Positions 25,640 to 34,984 of a stretch of DNA of 38,942 bases are shown here, piece after piece. The notes under the pieces were generated by a model, which was not told where the DNA came from, made no database searches, and worked only from the letters and a program-made list of their open reading frames with translations. Origin of the DNA: Klebsiella pneumoniae (GTDB taxonomy: Bacteria; Desulfobacterota; Binatia; Bin18); contig CAMBFS010000016.1 of the NCBI GenBank assembly GCA_945865755.1, forward strand, positions 1 through 38,942, given 5' to 3'. The first letter of the stretch is position 1. Every line of letters starts with the position of its first letter. The position numbers were made by a program, and so were the translations under genes.

Positions 25640-26359
25640 TCACGATTCCAACTCCGTGCGAAACCCCGCACTCTGCGCCAATGCCCGTTCATAGTGCTCC
25701 GGCGTCACTCGCCCACGCACGAGTTCCACGCGCAGGAAGAGAAAATAGGTTTGCATCACATCCTGACGGCAGTAGCGGTGGATGTCTGGCAATCGCCCAT
25801 CCTCCCACAACTGCTGCACCATTGACCCGTCGATATCCATCTTGCCGGGCAGACCAATCAACTTGGCCAAGACGTTGAACCCACCGCGGAGCCGGTGCGC
25901 GCCGTAATTGGTCAGAAAATCGTAGAGGTCGTAATGCCCTTCTTCCGCATAGCGATTGCGGGATTTACCACCGAAATAGCGCTGGGCCGGGCAGCCGTAT
26001 TTCAATCCCTGGAGTTCCAACACCGGCAGATCAAAGTTGCGCCCATTGAAGGTCACGAGGGTGCCGGGAAACCGCTCCAGCCGTTGCCAAAAACTCCGCA
26101 CCAGCGCCTCCTCGCTGTAGTCGGTCTCGTGCAGGGTTTCGACCGCCGTCAAGACACGCTCGTCATTGACCTGGCCAATGGCAATCGAGATCGGCACGTG
26201 AAAGGAGAGCGGAAAGAAGTCATTGCCTTGTTCTTTCTGGAGCCGCTCACGGACCTGCTGGTACGCGTCTTCTTCCGCCATGTCGGCATGCGGGAAGTAG
26301 ACCGCGCGCACCAGGTTTTTCTCAATCCGGGTTTCGATGTCAAAGATGGTGTAACGCAT
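25640..26359 (-). CDS. RNase H-like 3'-5' exonuclease (DnaQ/DNA polymerase B exonuclease family, YprB-like)
   Basis: A 239-residue predicted nuclease. The three exonuclease motifs are visible: IFDIET (Asp7, Glu9), TLVTFNGRNFDLPVLEL, and IHRYCRQDVMQTYFL with the last acidic residue. The middle has PISIAIGQV and NVLAKLIGLPGK, as in the stand-alone family related to the exonuclease domain of family B polymerases. It is the third gene of a minus-strand run, 32 bases after the MBL hydrolase. Role in nucleic acid processing is inferred. Confidence 0.85.
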   Translation of the reverse strand: MRYTIFDIETRIEKNLVRAVYFPHADMAEEDAYQQVRERLQKEQGNDFFPLSFHVPISIAIGQVNDERVLTAVETLHETDYSEEALVRSFWQRLERFPGTLVTFNGRNFDLPVLELQGLKYGCPAQRYFGGKSRNRYAEEGHYDLYDFLTNYGAHRLRGGFNVLAKLIGLPGKMDIDGSMVQQLWEDGRLPDIHRYCRQDVMQTYFLFLRVELVRGRVTPEHYERALAQSAGFRTELES

Positions 26360-26391
26360 ATTCCAAGACCGTACGCGGTCCGCTCGTGTTG

Positions 26392-27372
26392 CTACCGCGC
26401 GATAAACTTCACCTGTTTGTTCTCTTCGACCCGCCTCACTTTGTCCTCGTACATCAAGAGATGCAGATGGGCGAGCGTCTCGAAGGTCGCCGCCATCATG
26501 TGAAAGATCGGGCGATCCTTGGCGAAGTCGAACAGCTCCATCGCGATGTCGTAGGACGTGCGCGCTTGCCCGTGGATCGCATCGCGGATTTCTTGCAAGC
26601 GATATTTATGATGCTGAATAATCTGCTGCGCGCGATGACGATGATCCTTGAACACGGCTCCATGCGCGGGCAACACCAGCTCCACGTCGAGCTTCTGCAC
26701 CTTCTGCTGCGACTCAATAAAATCTTGCAACGGATTGTCGGGACCAAAGTAGTACACGCCCACATGCGGAGTGATTTTCGGCAGCAGATGATCCCCGACA
26801 ATGAGCACTTTGTCGGCGGGAAAATAGAGACAGCAGTGGCCCGCCGTGTGGCCCGGCGTCCACACCACCTGCACCTCGCGTGTGCCGATATGCAGGATGT
26901 CGCCATCGTGCAACAGGTGGTCGGGCTGCACCGGAGCATACAGGGTCCCAAAGTGCTGCCCTGGCGTGGGCATGCCCTCGTCAGGAATCGGCACTCCATG
27001 CGAACGGAAGAAATCCATCGCTTCCGGCAACGGCGTGGTGGACTGCATCCGTTCAATACGCGGAATCTCCAGCGGATTGAGATACACTTCCGCGCCGGTC
27101 AGCTCTTTGTATTTGCGCGAGGTGCCAAAGTGATCGACGTGATGATGGGTCGAGATGATTTTGCGGATCGCGGAGGGCGGGCAGCCGACTTGCGCCAGGG
27201 CCGCCTCGAAGGTCGCGATGCTATCGTCGCTGTGCATGCCGGTGTCAATCAGCGCCCATTCATCGCCGTCGCGCACGAGATAGACGTTGACGATGCTGGG
27301 CCGCATCGGCAGCGGCAGATAGAGTTGATAGATGCCAGGGGCAACCTCGTGGATTTTACTTTCGATAGTCAT
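26392..27372 (-). CDS. Metallo-beta-lactamase fold hydrolase
   Basis: A 326-residue MBL-fold enzyme with the metal motif THHHVDHFG (75-83), the second-site His in WTPGHTAGHCCLYF and the bridging Asp in IVGDHLLP. The C-terminal helical region with ELVLPAHGAVFKDHRHR and HHKYRLQEI resembles the glyoxalase II/LACTB2-like subgroup, so thioester or similar ester hydrolysis is likely. The ATG lies 1 base after the dodecin stop, so translation is coupled. The substrate is not evident. Confidence 0.92.
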   Translation of the reverse strand: MTIESKIHEVAPGIYQLYLPLPMRPSIVNVYLVRDGDEWALIDTGMHSDDSIATFEAALAQVGCPPSAIRKIISTHHHVDHFGTSRKYKELTGAEVYLNPLEIPRIERMQSTTPLPEAMDFFRSHGVPIPDEGMPTPGQHFGTLYAPVQPDHLLHDGDILHIGTREVQVVWTPGHTAGHCCLYFPADKVLIVGDHLLPKITPHVGVYYFGPDNPLQDFIESQQKVQKLDVELVLPAHGAVFKDHRHRAQQIIQHHKYRLQEIRDAIHGQARTSYDIAMELFDFAKDRPIFHMMAATFETLAHLHLLMYEDKVRRVEENKQVKFIAR

Positions 27373-27373
27373 A

Positions 27374-27586
27374 TTATTCGTGCACCCGATCCTTGACTGG
27401 GAACGTTGCCTTGATCTTCACTTTCCAGCGTGAGATCACGCCATCTTCGACGACAGCCGAAACATCGGCAATCTCCACATGATAAATGCCGCTAATCGTC
27501 ACCGCAGCCCGAGCCACGGCCAAGGACACCGCGTCCTCAATGCTCGTGGATGACGAACCGATCAGATCAATAGTTTTCTCAACCAT
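27374..27586 (-). CDS. Dodecin family flavin/CoA-binding protein
   Basis: Small protein of 70 residues matching dodecin throughout: VEKTIDLIGSSSTSIEDAV, then AVARAAVTISGIYHVEIADV and the C-terminal strand WKVKIKATFPVKD. Dodecins form 12-subunit shells that store riboflavin or FMN, and some bind CoA. AAAGGGGG lies just before the ATG. It leads an operon with the MBL hydrolase. Flavin storage would fit the flavoenzyme at 31264, but that link is only contextual. Confidence 0.92.
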   Translation of the reverse strand: MVEKTIDLIGSSSTSIEDAVSLAVARAAVTISGIYHVEIADVSAVVEDGVISRWKVKIKATFPVKDRVHE

Positions 27587-27699
27587 ACAACCCCCTTTGG
27601 TCGCGGAACGCGTAACCGTCCCGCAGCATAACCCAAAAAGGCAAGAAGTAAACGGCGAAAAATTTCAAGGTTCGGGGCGTGCCGGGGCGTGTTTTCAAT

Positions 27700-27741
27700 T
27701 TTTGCCTTTTGATTTTTGCCTTTTGCCTTTTGATTTTTCCT
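27700..27741 (-). repeat. Heptanucleotide tandem repeat (TTTTGMY-type) x5-6
   Basis: On the plus strand the units read TTTTGCC, TTTTGAT, TTTTGCC, TTTTGCC, TTTTGAT, TTTTCCT. On the minus strand this is a purine-rich heptad run that begins right at the stop codon of the FG-GAP protein gene. Confidence 0.8.
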
Positions 27742-30700
27742 ATGGAAGCTGCGTCACGGTGTAGCGTTTGCCATTGACGATGAGGCGTCCCGCGCGCGCG
27801 ACGCCGGTCGTATTGGCCAAAACCGTGTAGGTCACCGGACTATTCCCCCTGCCACTGCTCGCCGAGGTCACCAGGATCCATCCCACGTGACTCTTCACCG
27901 ACCACGGACAGCTTGCCGTCGATGCGGCAATGGCAAAACTCCCACTGCCCGCGCTATTTGCTAGCGTGGCCCCGGACGGAAGAGCGATCGTGCACGGTGG
28001 CGGCACTGGCGTGCGCTGCGAGACCATGAACACGTTGCCCCCAATCGCCAGCGTTCCCCGTCTTGGGTTCGGCCCTGGATTCGCTTGCACGGTGTAGGTC
28101 ACCGTCCCAGGGCCGCTGCCCGCGCTCCCTTGCGTGATCGTGAGCTGCGGGGACAGACTCGTCGCCGTCCACGCGCACCCAGCCGCCGCCGTCACCGTCA
28201 AGGTCTGTCCACTTCCGCCACCGGCATCTATCACTTGATTGACCGGCGTCAGTGTCACACCGCAGGGCATGACGGCGTGTTGATACGACTCCGTATCCTC
28301 AAGTCCAAACTCGCCATCCGTGACCCGCACACTCACGGTACAGTGCTGGAGAACTCCACTGCTATTCGGCGGCGCGGTCCACAGCGGATTGCGTAGGCTA
28401 GCATTATTGAAGCTGCCGTCCGTTGCCAATACCGGGGGGCAATCCGCGCTCCACTCGTAGAGCACGCCATGCCCGAAATTATCCGTGGCTGTCACGCTGG
28501 CCTGCACCGTCCCGCCTGGTGCGACCGGGTTAGGCGCGCCACTCGGTCCCACGGTCATCGCCAAGCTGTGCGCGTCGTTATCGCTATTCGTCACGCCTAC
28601 ATCCGCCACCGCGATTCCTTGGTAGATCGGGTCCGTGCTGGTGGCGACCGTCACGATGGTGTAGCTGACGTTTCCATCGACCACCGCATCATCGACCCCA
28701 GTCACGGTCACCGTCCGCGCTCCGGTCCAGTTGGCCGGGGTGAAGACCAGATTCGTGGGAGCAACCGTTCCTTCCGTGGGGTCGGAACTCGTCAGAGCAA
28801 TGTTCACGTTCGCGGTCGGTGGCGCGGTCAGCTCCACCGTGCAGGTCGCCGCACCACCCGTTTCCGATGTGAGGAGTCCGGCTGTCGGCGTAACCAGGAC
28901 CCCAGCGCCCGCGCCTTGGATGCTCAAGTTGAACGGATTCTCGTCACCGTCATTGTTCGCCAAGCTCAGCGTGGCACCGCGCAGGCCCACGGCACTGGGA
29001 TTGAAGGTAACCTGGAACGTAGTGCTGTTCCCCGTCGTGACCGACAACGCGGGTTGCGTGGTCACGCTAAAGTCCGACGCTTGGGGGCCGCCAACGGTGA
29101 CACTACCGAGCGTGAGCGTGCCGCCACCAGTGTTCTGGATAGTGAAGGTCCGCAGTCTCGTGCCAGCGGCCACGGCTTGCGCGCCGAAGTCCGTGTGGTC
29201 GGCGACAGTGGGCGTCGTATCGCCATCCCCGATGTTGGTGCTGTTGCCGGACACCGCGATTTCGGACGTGGGCACGATGAAGACGTAGGCGGCGCCGGAG
29301 TTGCCCGCCCCTTCGTTGGGCGTACTGTTGACACCCGTCGTGCTGCTGTCCTCCCAGTCCGTCCCGACTACCACCGTGTCACCCGCGACGGCCACCGCGA
29401 CGCCAAAGTAGTCGCTGGCCCCAGTGTTACTGGCCTTGAGGTACCCTTGCCGCGTCCAGCTTGTCCCACTGCGCGTGAACACGTAGGCCGCGCCGGATTC
29501 GCTCGCTCCCTCGTTGGGACTGCTGTTGACCCCGCTCGTGCTACTGTCCTCCCCGTATGCACCGATGACCACCGTGTTGCCCGCCACGGCTACCGAGAGC
29601 CCAAACCAGTCATCCACCCCAGGGTTACTCGCTTTGAGATACGCTTGTTGTGTCCACGTCACCCCGCTGCGGGTGAACACGTAGGCCGCCCCGGAGTCAG
29701 TCGCTCCCTCGTTCGGGATGCTGTTGACCCCTGTCGTGCTGCTGTCTTCTAAGAACGCCGTGACCGCCACGGTATCGCCCGCCACCGCCACCGCGTAACC
29801 GAACTGGTCATTCTCCGCGGTGTTACTGGCTTTGAGATACGCTTGTTGCGTCCACGTCACCCCGCTGCGCGTGAACACGTAGGCCGCCCCAGCGTTGGGG
29901 GCAGCTTCATTGGGCGTGCTGTTGACGCCCGTGGTGCTGCTGGCCTCTCCGTAGGCCCCGACCACCACCGTGTTCCCGGCGACGGCCACGGCGATGCCGA
30001 AATTGTCACCCGCGCCGGTGTGACTGGCTTTGAGATACGCTTGTTGCGTCCACGTCGTCCCGCTGCGCGTGAACACGTAGGCCGCTCCAGCGTTGAGGGC
30101 CGCTTCATTGGGCGTGCTGTTGACGCCCGTGGTCCCGCTGGCCTCCAATCGAGCGCCGACCACCACCGTATTGCCTGAGACCGCGACTGTGTAGCCGAAG
30201 AAATCATACGCTTCGGTGTTGCTCGCCTTGAGATAGGCTTGTTGCGTCCAGGTGGTCCCGCTGCGGGTGAACACGTAGGCCGCCCCGGCATTGAGGGCGG
30301 CTTCGTTGGGCGTGCTGTTGACGCCGGTGGTGCTGCTGGATTCCCCGTAGGCGCCCACCACGATCGTGTCGCCCGCGATCGCCACCGACCAACCGAACTG
30401 GTCATTCGCGCCCGTGTTACTCGCCTTGAGATAGGCTTGTTGCGTCCACGTGGTTCCGCTGCGGGTGAACACGTAGGCCGCTCCAGCGTCTGCCGCTCCC
30501 TCGTTGGGCACGCTGTTGATGCCCGTGGTGCTACTATTCTCGCCATGCGCCCCGACGACGACCGTATTGCCGGACACCGCCACCGACCAACCAAAGAAGT
30601 CACCCGCGCCCGTGTTGCTGGCTTTGAGATAGGCTTGCTGAGTAATGGGATCAAGGAGGAACCGCGCAAAATTGTCCACCTGCCCCGCGTGCGCGGTGGG

Positions 30701-30913
30701 CTGGGGCGCATGAGGCCCCGCCTGATACGCCGCCCGGATGCTCCGCCAATCGGTCTGGGTCAACCCTTCGGGCACTTGGTCGGCGGCCATCAGCGGTTGC
30801 CACGTGTTCACCACGGGCGGCACCAGCGGAGACCGTGCGCACACGGGATTGCCGAAAAACCCACTGAGCAGTAGCCACCCAAGCAGCACTCGGCGAAGAG
30901 AGGAGATGTTCAT
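27740..30913 (-). CDS. Large secreted protein with seven 66-residue FG-GAP-like repeats
   Basis: Exported protein of 1057 residues with a signal peptide (MNISSLRRVLLGWLLLSG, cleavage near PVCA). The start at 30913 is preceded by AAGGA; the open frame extends 16 codons further upstream. Seven 66-residue repeats follow, each with QQAYLKASNT, FG(W/Y/I/L/V)xVAV(A/S)G(N/D)T and GAAYVFTRSG; the last is slightly short. Seven such repeats would make one integrin-type propeller. After them come a choice-of-anchor D-type domain (TFTIQNTGGGTLTLGSV), a Calx-beta-like domain (TSETGGAATCTVEL), a further Ig-like segment, and two BACON-like domains (CAWTATSLSPQLTITQ and CPWSVKSHVGWILVTS). A surface or extracellular binding role is likely; no catalytic site is seen. 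Confidence 0.92.
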   Translation of the reverse strand: MNISSLRRVLLGWLLLSGFFGNPVCARSPLVPPVVNTWQPLMAADQVPEGLTQTDWRSIRAAYQAGPHAPQPTAHAGQVDNFARFLLDPITQQAYLKASNTGAGDFFGWSVAVSGNTVVVGAHGENSSTTGINSVPNEGAADAGAAYVFTRSGTTWTQQAYLKASNTGANDQFGWSVAIAGDTIVVGAYGESSSTTGVNSTPNEAALNAGAAYVFTRSGTTWTQQAYLKASNTEAYDFFGYTVAVSGNTVVVGARLEASGTTGVNSTPNEAALNAGAAYVFTRSGTTWTQQAYLKASHTGAGDNFGIAVAVAGNTVVVGAYGEASSTTGVNSTPNEAAPNAGAAYVFTRSGVTWTQQAYLKASNTAENDQFGYAVAVAGDTVAVTAFLEDSSTTGVNSIPNEGATDSGAAYVFTRSGVTWTQQAYLKASNPGVDDWFGLSVAVAGNTVVIGAYGEDSSTSGVNSSPNEGASESGAAYVFTRSGTSWTRQGYLKASNTGASDYFGVAVAVAGDTVVVGTDWEDSSTTGVNSTPNEGAGNSGAAYVFIVPTSEIAVSGNSTNIGDGDTTPTVADHTDFGAQAVAAGTRLRTFTIQNTGGGTLTLGSVTVGGPQASDFSVTTQPALSVTTGNSTTFQVTFNPSAVGLRGATLSLANNDGDENPFNLSIQGAGAGVLVTPTAGLLTSETGGAATCTVELTAPPTANVNIALTSSDPTEGTVAPTNLVFTPANWTGARTVTVTGVDDAVVDGNVSYTIVTVATSTDPIYQGIAVADVGVTNSDNDAHSLAMTVGPSGAPNPVAPGGTVQASVTATDNFGHGVLYEWSADCPPVLATDGSFNNASLRNPLWTAPPNSSGVLQHCTVSVRVTDGEFGLEDTESYQHAVMPCGVTLTPVNQVIDAGGGSGQTLTVTAAAGCAWTATSLSPQLTITQGSAGSGPGTVTYTVQANPGPNPRRGTLAIGGNVFMVSQRTPVPPPCTIALPSGATLANSAGSGSFAIAASTASCPWSVKSHVGWILVTSASSGRGNSPVTYTVLANTTGVARAGRLIVNGKRYTVTQLP
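29270..30640 (-). repeat. Seven tandem 198-bp coding repeats
   Basis: The FG-GAP-like repeats of the secreted protein have a strict 198-bp period from 30640 down to about 29270 and remain close at the DNA level, for example GCCTTGAGATA/GCTTTGAGATA and CGTGAACACGTAGGCCGC recur in each unit. This suggests recent expansion or gene conversion. Confidence 0.9.
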
Positions 30914-31263
30914 AGCGTATTTTTCCTTGGGCCAAAGGTATGTCCCAGATGAACGCGACACAACCGCTCCCGCTCTCGCCTGGGCGCGTCAGCAGTCCGT
31001 GTGGTTGATGAAACTGTCATGCTTGTAGCTGCCCCCCATCGGCGGAGCAATTACTGGAAGCGGACGTGAAGCCGGGGGAAACGGCACAACCAAGCAGGAG
31101 CAAGAAAGAGGTGCGTGAATCGTATCCTCCGACAAAAAAATCCTGCCATTGACCTGATGAGCGGGGGTGCTACCGTGCCCGGCTCTTTGGGCTTTAGGCG
31201 CGACCACAGCGCTGCTCCCCGTTCAATTGCACATACATTGCTCATCAAGAGAAGGAGACTCTC
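30914..31263. other. Divergent spacer between the FG-GAP and amine oxidase genes
   Basis: This 350-base region separates two divergent genes and so must hold both promoters. AAGGAG at 31252-31257 serves the amine oxidase start. A TTGACC at about 31149 is a possible -35 element without a good -10 partner. I see no gene or strong terminator. Confidence 0.5.
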
Positions 31264-32871
31264 ATGTCGAAACGTGGAATACCCAGACGGAACTTCTTGC
31301 AGTATGGATTAGCCGCGGCGGCGACGAGCCCGTGGTTGCTCGGCCAGACGCGAGAAGCCGAAGCCCATCCGAAACAAGATCGCCTCAGCCGGGACGCGAT
31401 CTTCTGTAACGTCGCCGTCATTGGCGGTGGAGCGGCGGGCATCCATAGCGCGTATCAACTGGCCAAGCTGCCAGTCTCGAACCCCGATTCCAATGTCTAT
31501 GTCTTTGAGAAAGAGAATCGGTTGGGTGGACGCATCTTCGACGTCGCCTTGGACCCCAGCAAACCAGATTTGGTCTTTGGTACCGGTGCCCTGCGGGTCA
31601 TGGAGACGCAGAATTACGTCTTGAAGCTGGCGCAAGACCTGGGGATCACATTGGAAGCCGCACCCTGGCGCGACGATCTCATCAGCGCCCGCGGCTTCTT
31701 CGCTTTCACTTCGGACGAACTCAATCAACAAGCCTATCCCCTGGTCACGAAGGAATTTCTCGAAGGCGGCGGCTTTGACACGGAAGCGGCCCTCTATGAC
31801 CAATTACGCTTTGGCCCCGAGCGGCAGAACATCGCGACGTATCCGGACTTTCGCTCGTACGTCCGTGCGGTGGTTGGTCCCCAGGGCTATCGTTTCTTGA
31901 CGGAGATGTTTCGGTTCCGCGCCGACTTTGAAGCGACGCTTGATGCGCGCGCCTATCTGGACTATTTCGATGAAGAGTGGGACGTATGCTGCACGCCGTT
32001 CTATCCGACCGGGGGGATGTCGGAGTTCATCAAGCGCATGGCCGCCGACGCCGTGCGCAATGGCGCGAAAATCCATCTCGCCGAGCCCGCACAGAGTATC
32101 TCCACACAGTCCGGTGACCACCGGTACTTAATCTTGACCCCCAAGTACGCGGTCTCGGCGAAAAAGCTCATCCTCGCCTCCGAGGCGGCGACGTTGTCGC
32201 ATATCCAAGGCAACATCATTGAAGACATCACCGCGCAGCCACAGTTCCAGGACCTCGTTGGCATTGAGGTGGCGACGGTTGCCCAGCGCTGGCCCCGGGC
32301 CTGGTGGCTAGAGTCCGGCTATCCGGGCAAGGAGATTCGCCGCGCGTGGACGACGGAACAGAGCTTGAATGCGCTGGAGATTCCGATCGCGCCTTACGTC
32401 GCCGACCAATTGGTCACCCGCACGGTGTACACGGACGACATCAATGGCGTGGCATTTTGGAAAACCGCCGCGAGTCGCGGGATTGCTCACGTCGAAGGTG
32501 AGATCATGCGCGGCCTCAAGTATCTGTTCCCCAAGGCGAACATTCCACCCGCACTGAATACGCATGTGCAGGTGTGGCCGGCGGGGTGGTATTGGCTGAA
32601 GGGCGGCTCGCGGTTCACCAACGCGAACATTGCCACCTGGGCTATCAGTCCCCTGGACAACCACAAGGAGGTTTCTCTGGTCGGGGAGTCCTATAATCCG
32701 CAACGGTCAGGCTGGAGCGACGGGGCGTACAAGTCTTCGATTAACACCCTGAATAAACGGTATGGCTTCGACATCGCCATTCCGAGCACGGCTCCGCAGC
32801 TCGCGGCTTTCGCGAACAGCCGTGAGCAAATGGCAAGCCGCCGCGCACACGCGCCGCACTCATCACGGTAA
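31264..32871 (+). CDS. Tat-exported flavin amine oxidase family protein
   Basis: A 535-residue FAD enzyme. The N-terminus carries a twin-arginine signal (IPRRNFLQYGLAAAA), so the folded flavoprotein is exported. The FAD dinucleotide-binding motif is VAVIGGGAAGIHSAYQLAKL (GGGAAG at 54-59), followed by VFEKENRLGGRIFDV, the second FAD motif. The C-terminal WAISPLDNHKEVSLVGESY fits the amine oxidase pattern of the flavin-binding end. Substrate unknown: amine, amino acid or carotenoid-desaturase-like activity are all possible for this superfamily. It lies upstream of boxC on the same strand with a 417-base gap that contains hairpins, so it is probably a separate unit. Confidence 0.85.
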   Translation: MSKRGIPRRNFLQYGLAAAATSPWLLGQTREAEAHPKQDRLSRDAIFCNVAVIGGGAAGIHSAYQLAKLPVSNPDSNVYVFEKENRLGGRIFDVALDPSKPDLVFGTGALRVMETQNYVLKLAQDLGITLEAAPWRDDLISARGFFAFTSDELNQQAYPLVTKEFLEGGGFDTEAALYDQLRFGPERQNIATYPDFRSYVRAVVGPQGYRFLTEMFRFRADFEATLDARAYLDYFDEEWDVCCTPFYPTGGMSEFIKRMAADAVRNGAKIHLAEPAQSISTQSGDHRYLILTPKYAVSAKKLILASEAATLSHIQGNIIEDITAQPQFQDLVGIEVATVAQRWPRAWWLESGYPGKEIRRAWTTEQSLNALEIPIAPYVADQLVTRTVYTDDINGVAFWKTAASRGIAHVEGEIMRGLKYLFPKANIPPALNTHVQVWPAGWYWLKGGSRFTNANIATWAISPLDNHKEVSLVGESYNPQRSGWSDGAYKSSINTLNKRYGFDIAIPSTAPQLAAFANSREQMASRRAHAPHSSR

Positions 32872-32888
32872 CCTTACCTTCGTGGGAG

Positions 32889-32909
32889 AGCGGCGGCTGA
32901 GCCGCCGCT
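32889..32909 (+). terminator. Hairpin after the amine oxidase gene
   Basis: AGCGGCGGCT and AGCCGCCGCT form a perfect 10-bp inverted repeat with one base between, 18 bases after the stop codon. There is no T-run, so it may be an mRNA-stabilising hairpin or a repeat rather than an intrinsic terminator. Confidence 0.45.
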
Positions 32910-32944
32910 CGGGCGTGAAAAGCGAAGAGAGACAGAGAATTTAG

Positions 32945-33042
32945 TAGGGGGTGCTCCGCGCACCATTCTCTTGGACCCCCCGATATTCACCGAAAATGCT
33001 GCTTGTCCACCGGGGGTGTCGGTACGCGGAGCGCACCCGACC
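32945..33042. repeat. Imperfect inverted repeat with GGGTGC-TCCGCG arms
   Basis: GGGGTGCTCCGCGCACC near 32947 pairs imperfectly with GGTACGCGGAGCGCACCC ending near 33039. This looks like a dispersed intergenic repeat of the kind common in this lineage; only one copy is visible here. Confidence 0.55.
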
Positions 33043-33111
33043 CGAATAAAAACCACAATATGCAGCCGTTGGCAGTATCGCTCCTTCCCATTGTCGCCCC
33101 CTCGTAGCCGC

Positions 33112-33219
33112 ATGAATTTTTTCCTCCCCCTGACACTTGCCTGCTTATCCCTCATTGTTTTTGCCTGTACAGAGTCCGACCCCATCCTCTCTGGCGCTGG
33201 CGACTTTTTCGGCGCATGA
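33112..33219 (+). CDS. Possible small lipoprotein (35 residues)
   Basis: ATG 33112 opens a 35-residue frame with a hydrophobic leader (MNFFLPLTLACLSLIVFAC) ending in a lipobox-like VFAC, then TESDPILSG. The composition is like small entericidin-type lipoproteins. There is no clear ribosome binding site. It lies 69 bases before boxC. It could be chance. Confidence 0.35.
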   Translation: MNFFLPLTLACLSLIVFACTESDPILSGAGDFFGA

Positions 33220-33288
33220 ACTTGCTGAAACCGGGAAATGCCGTTACAGCACTGAGTAATTGCATCACGGGAAAAGAGGAGCACACCG

Positions 33289-34974
33289 ATGGGACTCGCC
33301 GCTGAAAACGCCGCGCCAAACCAAAGCCCGACATTCGTCGATTACCAAACCCACCCGGATCGCTATGCCCATTGGCGGCTCTCGTACGATGGCCCCATCG
33401 CGACCCTCATCCTTGATGTGCAAGAGACCGGCGGGCTGCGGCCAGGGTATGCGCTCAAGCTGAATTCGTATGATCTTGGCGTGGACATCGAACTGCATGA
33501 CGCGCTGCAACGCCTCCGCTTTGAGCATCCCGCCGTGCGCACGGTGGTGATGACCAGCGCCAAGGAGCGCATTTTCTGCTCTGGCGCGAACATCTTCATG
33601 TTGGGGCAGTCCTCTCATGCGTGGAAGGTCAACTTCTGCAAATTCACCAACGAAACCCGCAATGGCATCGAAGACGCCAGCCGTCATTCCGGTCTCAAGT
33701 TCCTCGCCGCCTGTAACGGCACCACCGCCGGTGGGGGCTATGAACTGGCTTTGGCCTGTGACGAGATTCTGCTGGTGGATGATCGGTCGTCCGCCGTCAG
33801 TCTGCCTGAAGTGCCGATGTTGGGTGTACTGCCTGGTACTGGGGGGCTGACACGCCTGATTGATAAGCGCAAGGTCCGACACGATCACGCCGACATCTTC
33901 TGCACGACGACGGAAGGCATGCGTGGCCAGCGCGCCAAGGACTGGCGGTTAGTGGATGACCTCGTCAAACCCGCGCAATTCGCCGAGCAGATCAAACGGC
34001 GGGCGTTGGCACTGACCGCTCAGAGTGACCGTCCCAGCGACGCCGCTGGCATCACGCTCACTCCGCTCACTCGAGTGATTGACCAGCACGGGTATCACTA
34101 TGAGTATGTGGACGCGCGGATTGAGCGCGACACCCGGCGCGCGACGATCACCGTGAAGGCACCGCACCAACCGCCACCGCCGGATATGGCAGGCATTCTC
34201 GCGCAGGGCGCGCGGTGGTGGCCACTGCAAATGGCGCGCGAACTTGATGACGCGCTGCTCATGCTCCGTACCAACGAACTGGACATTGGCACTTGGCTGC
34301 TCAAGACCCAGGGGAATGGAGAGTATGTCCTACTGGCTGATGCCACGCTGCTGCACCATGGGTCGCATTGGTTCGTCCGTGAAGTGATCGGTCTGCTCCG
34401 GCGCACACTGGCCCGGCTTGAGGTGTCGTCACGCACGCTGTTCGCCTTGGTTGAGTCCGGTTCCTGTTTCGCCGGAACGCTCTTTGAGTTGGCGCTCGCC
34501 GCGGACCGCATTTACATGTTGCAAACCGAGGACGAGGCGCAGTCACCCCATCTGTCTCTTTCGCCGCTGAACTTTGGTGCCTACGAGATGGTCACGCGTC
34601 TGTCACGGCTCGCCAGCCGGTTCCACCAAGAGGACGCGCATCTCCAGGTGCTTCAGGCACGGATGGGACACGCGCTGAACGCGGCGGAGGCACTTGCCCT
34701 CGGACTCGTCACCACCACGCCGGATGAACTCGATTGGGACGATGAAATCCGCATGGCGCTAGAAGAGCGTGCCAGTCAGTCTCCTGATGCGCTCACCGGC
34801 ATGGAGGCCAACCTCCGTTTCAGTGGTCAAGAATCCATGGAGTCCCGCATTTTCGGGCGGCTGTCCGCCTGGCAAAATTGGATTTTCATCCGCCCCAATG
34901 CGGTCGGGGAACTCGGGGCCTTGAAAGTCTACGGCACCGGGAACAAAGCGAAGTTTAGTTGGGAGCGGGTGTGA
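33289..34974 (+). CDS. boxC: 2,3-Epoxybenzoyl-CoA dihydrolase (benzoyl-CoA-dihydrodiol lyase)
   Basis: Second enzyme of the aerobic box pathway of benzoate degradation. It opens the ring of 2,3-epoxybenzoyl-CoA hydrolytically, giving 3,4-dehydroadipyl-CoA semialdehyde and formate. The 561 residues match the usual BoxC length and contain an N-terminal crotonase fold with the oxyanion-hole segments VVMTSAKERIFCSGANIFML and AACNGTTAGGGYELALACDE, and LPEVPMLGVLPGTGGLTRL. A second crotonase-like half follows at about residues 300-500 (LFALVESGSCFAGTLFELALAAD). It is followed 161 bases later by boxB. The heptad repeat at 34985 sits just after its stop. Confidence 0.95.
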   Translation: MGLAAENAAPNQSPTFVDYQTHPDRYAHWRLSYDGPIATLILDVQETGGLRPGYALKLNSYDLGVDIELHDALQRLRFEHPAVRTVVMTSAKERIFCSGANIFMLGQSSHAWKVNFCKFTNETRNGIEDASRHSGLKFLAACNGTTAGGGYELALACDEILLVDDRSSAVSLPEVPMLGVLPGTGGLTRLIDKRKVRHDHADIFCTTTEGMRGQRAKDWRLVDDLVKPAQFAEQIKRRALALTAQSDRPSDAAGITLTPLTRVIDQHGYHYEYVDARIERDTRRATITVKAPHQPPPPDMAGILAQGARWWPLQMARELDDALLMLRTNELDIGTWLLKTQGNGEYVLLADATLLHHGSHWFVREVIGLLRRTLARLEVSSRTLFALVESGSCFAGTLFELALAADRIYMLQTEDEAQSPHLSLSPLNFGAYEMVTRLSRLASRFHQEDAHLQVLQARMGHALNAAEALALGLVTTTPDELDWDDEIRMALEERASQSPDALTGMEANLRFSGQESMESRIFGRLSAWQNWIFIRPNAVGELGALKVYGTGNKAKFSWERV

Positions 34975-34984
34975 AGAGACGGGG

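Noticed and set aside
25640..27586. Dodecin, MBL hydrolase and exonuclease as one functional system
   Set aside because: The gene order is tight, but nothing links flavin storage to a nuclease; co-transcription alone is not enough.
28469..29752. 427-codon open frame on the plus strand
   Set aside because: It is antisense to the FG-GAP protein gene and arises from the GC-rich repeats; the translation is Arg/His-rich with no domain.
29270..30640. Regular repeats considered as a CRISPR-like array
   Set aside because: The period is 198 bp, the whole unit is coding and in frame, and there are no short repeat and unique spacer alternations.
29857..30711. 284-codon open frame on the minus strand in another phase
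   Set aside because: It overlaps the FG-GAP gene in a shifted frame and reads as repetitive Arg/Pro/Ser-rich sequence.
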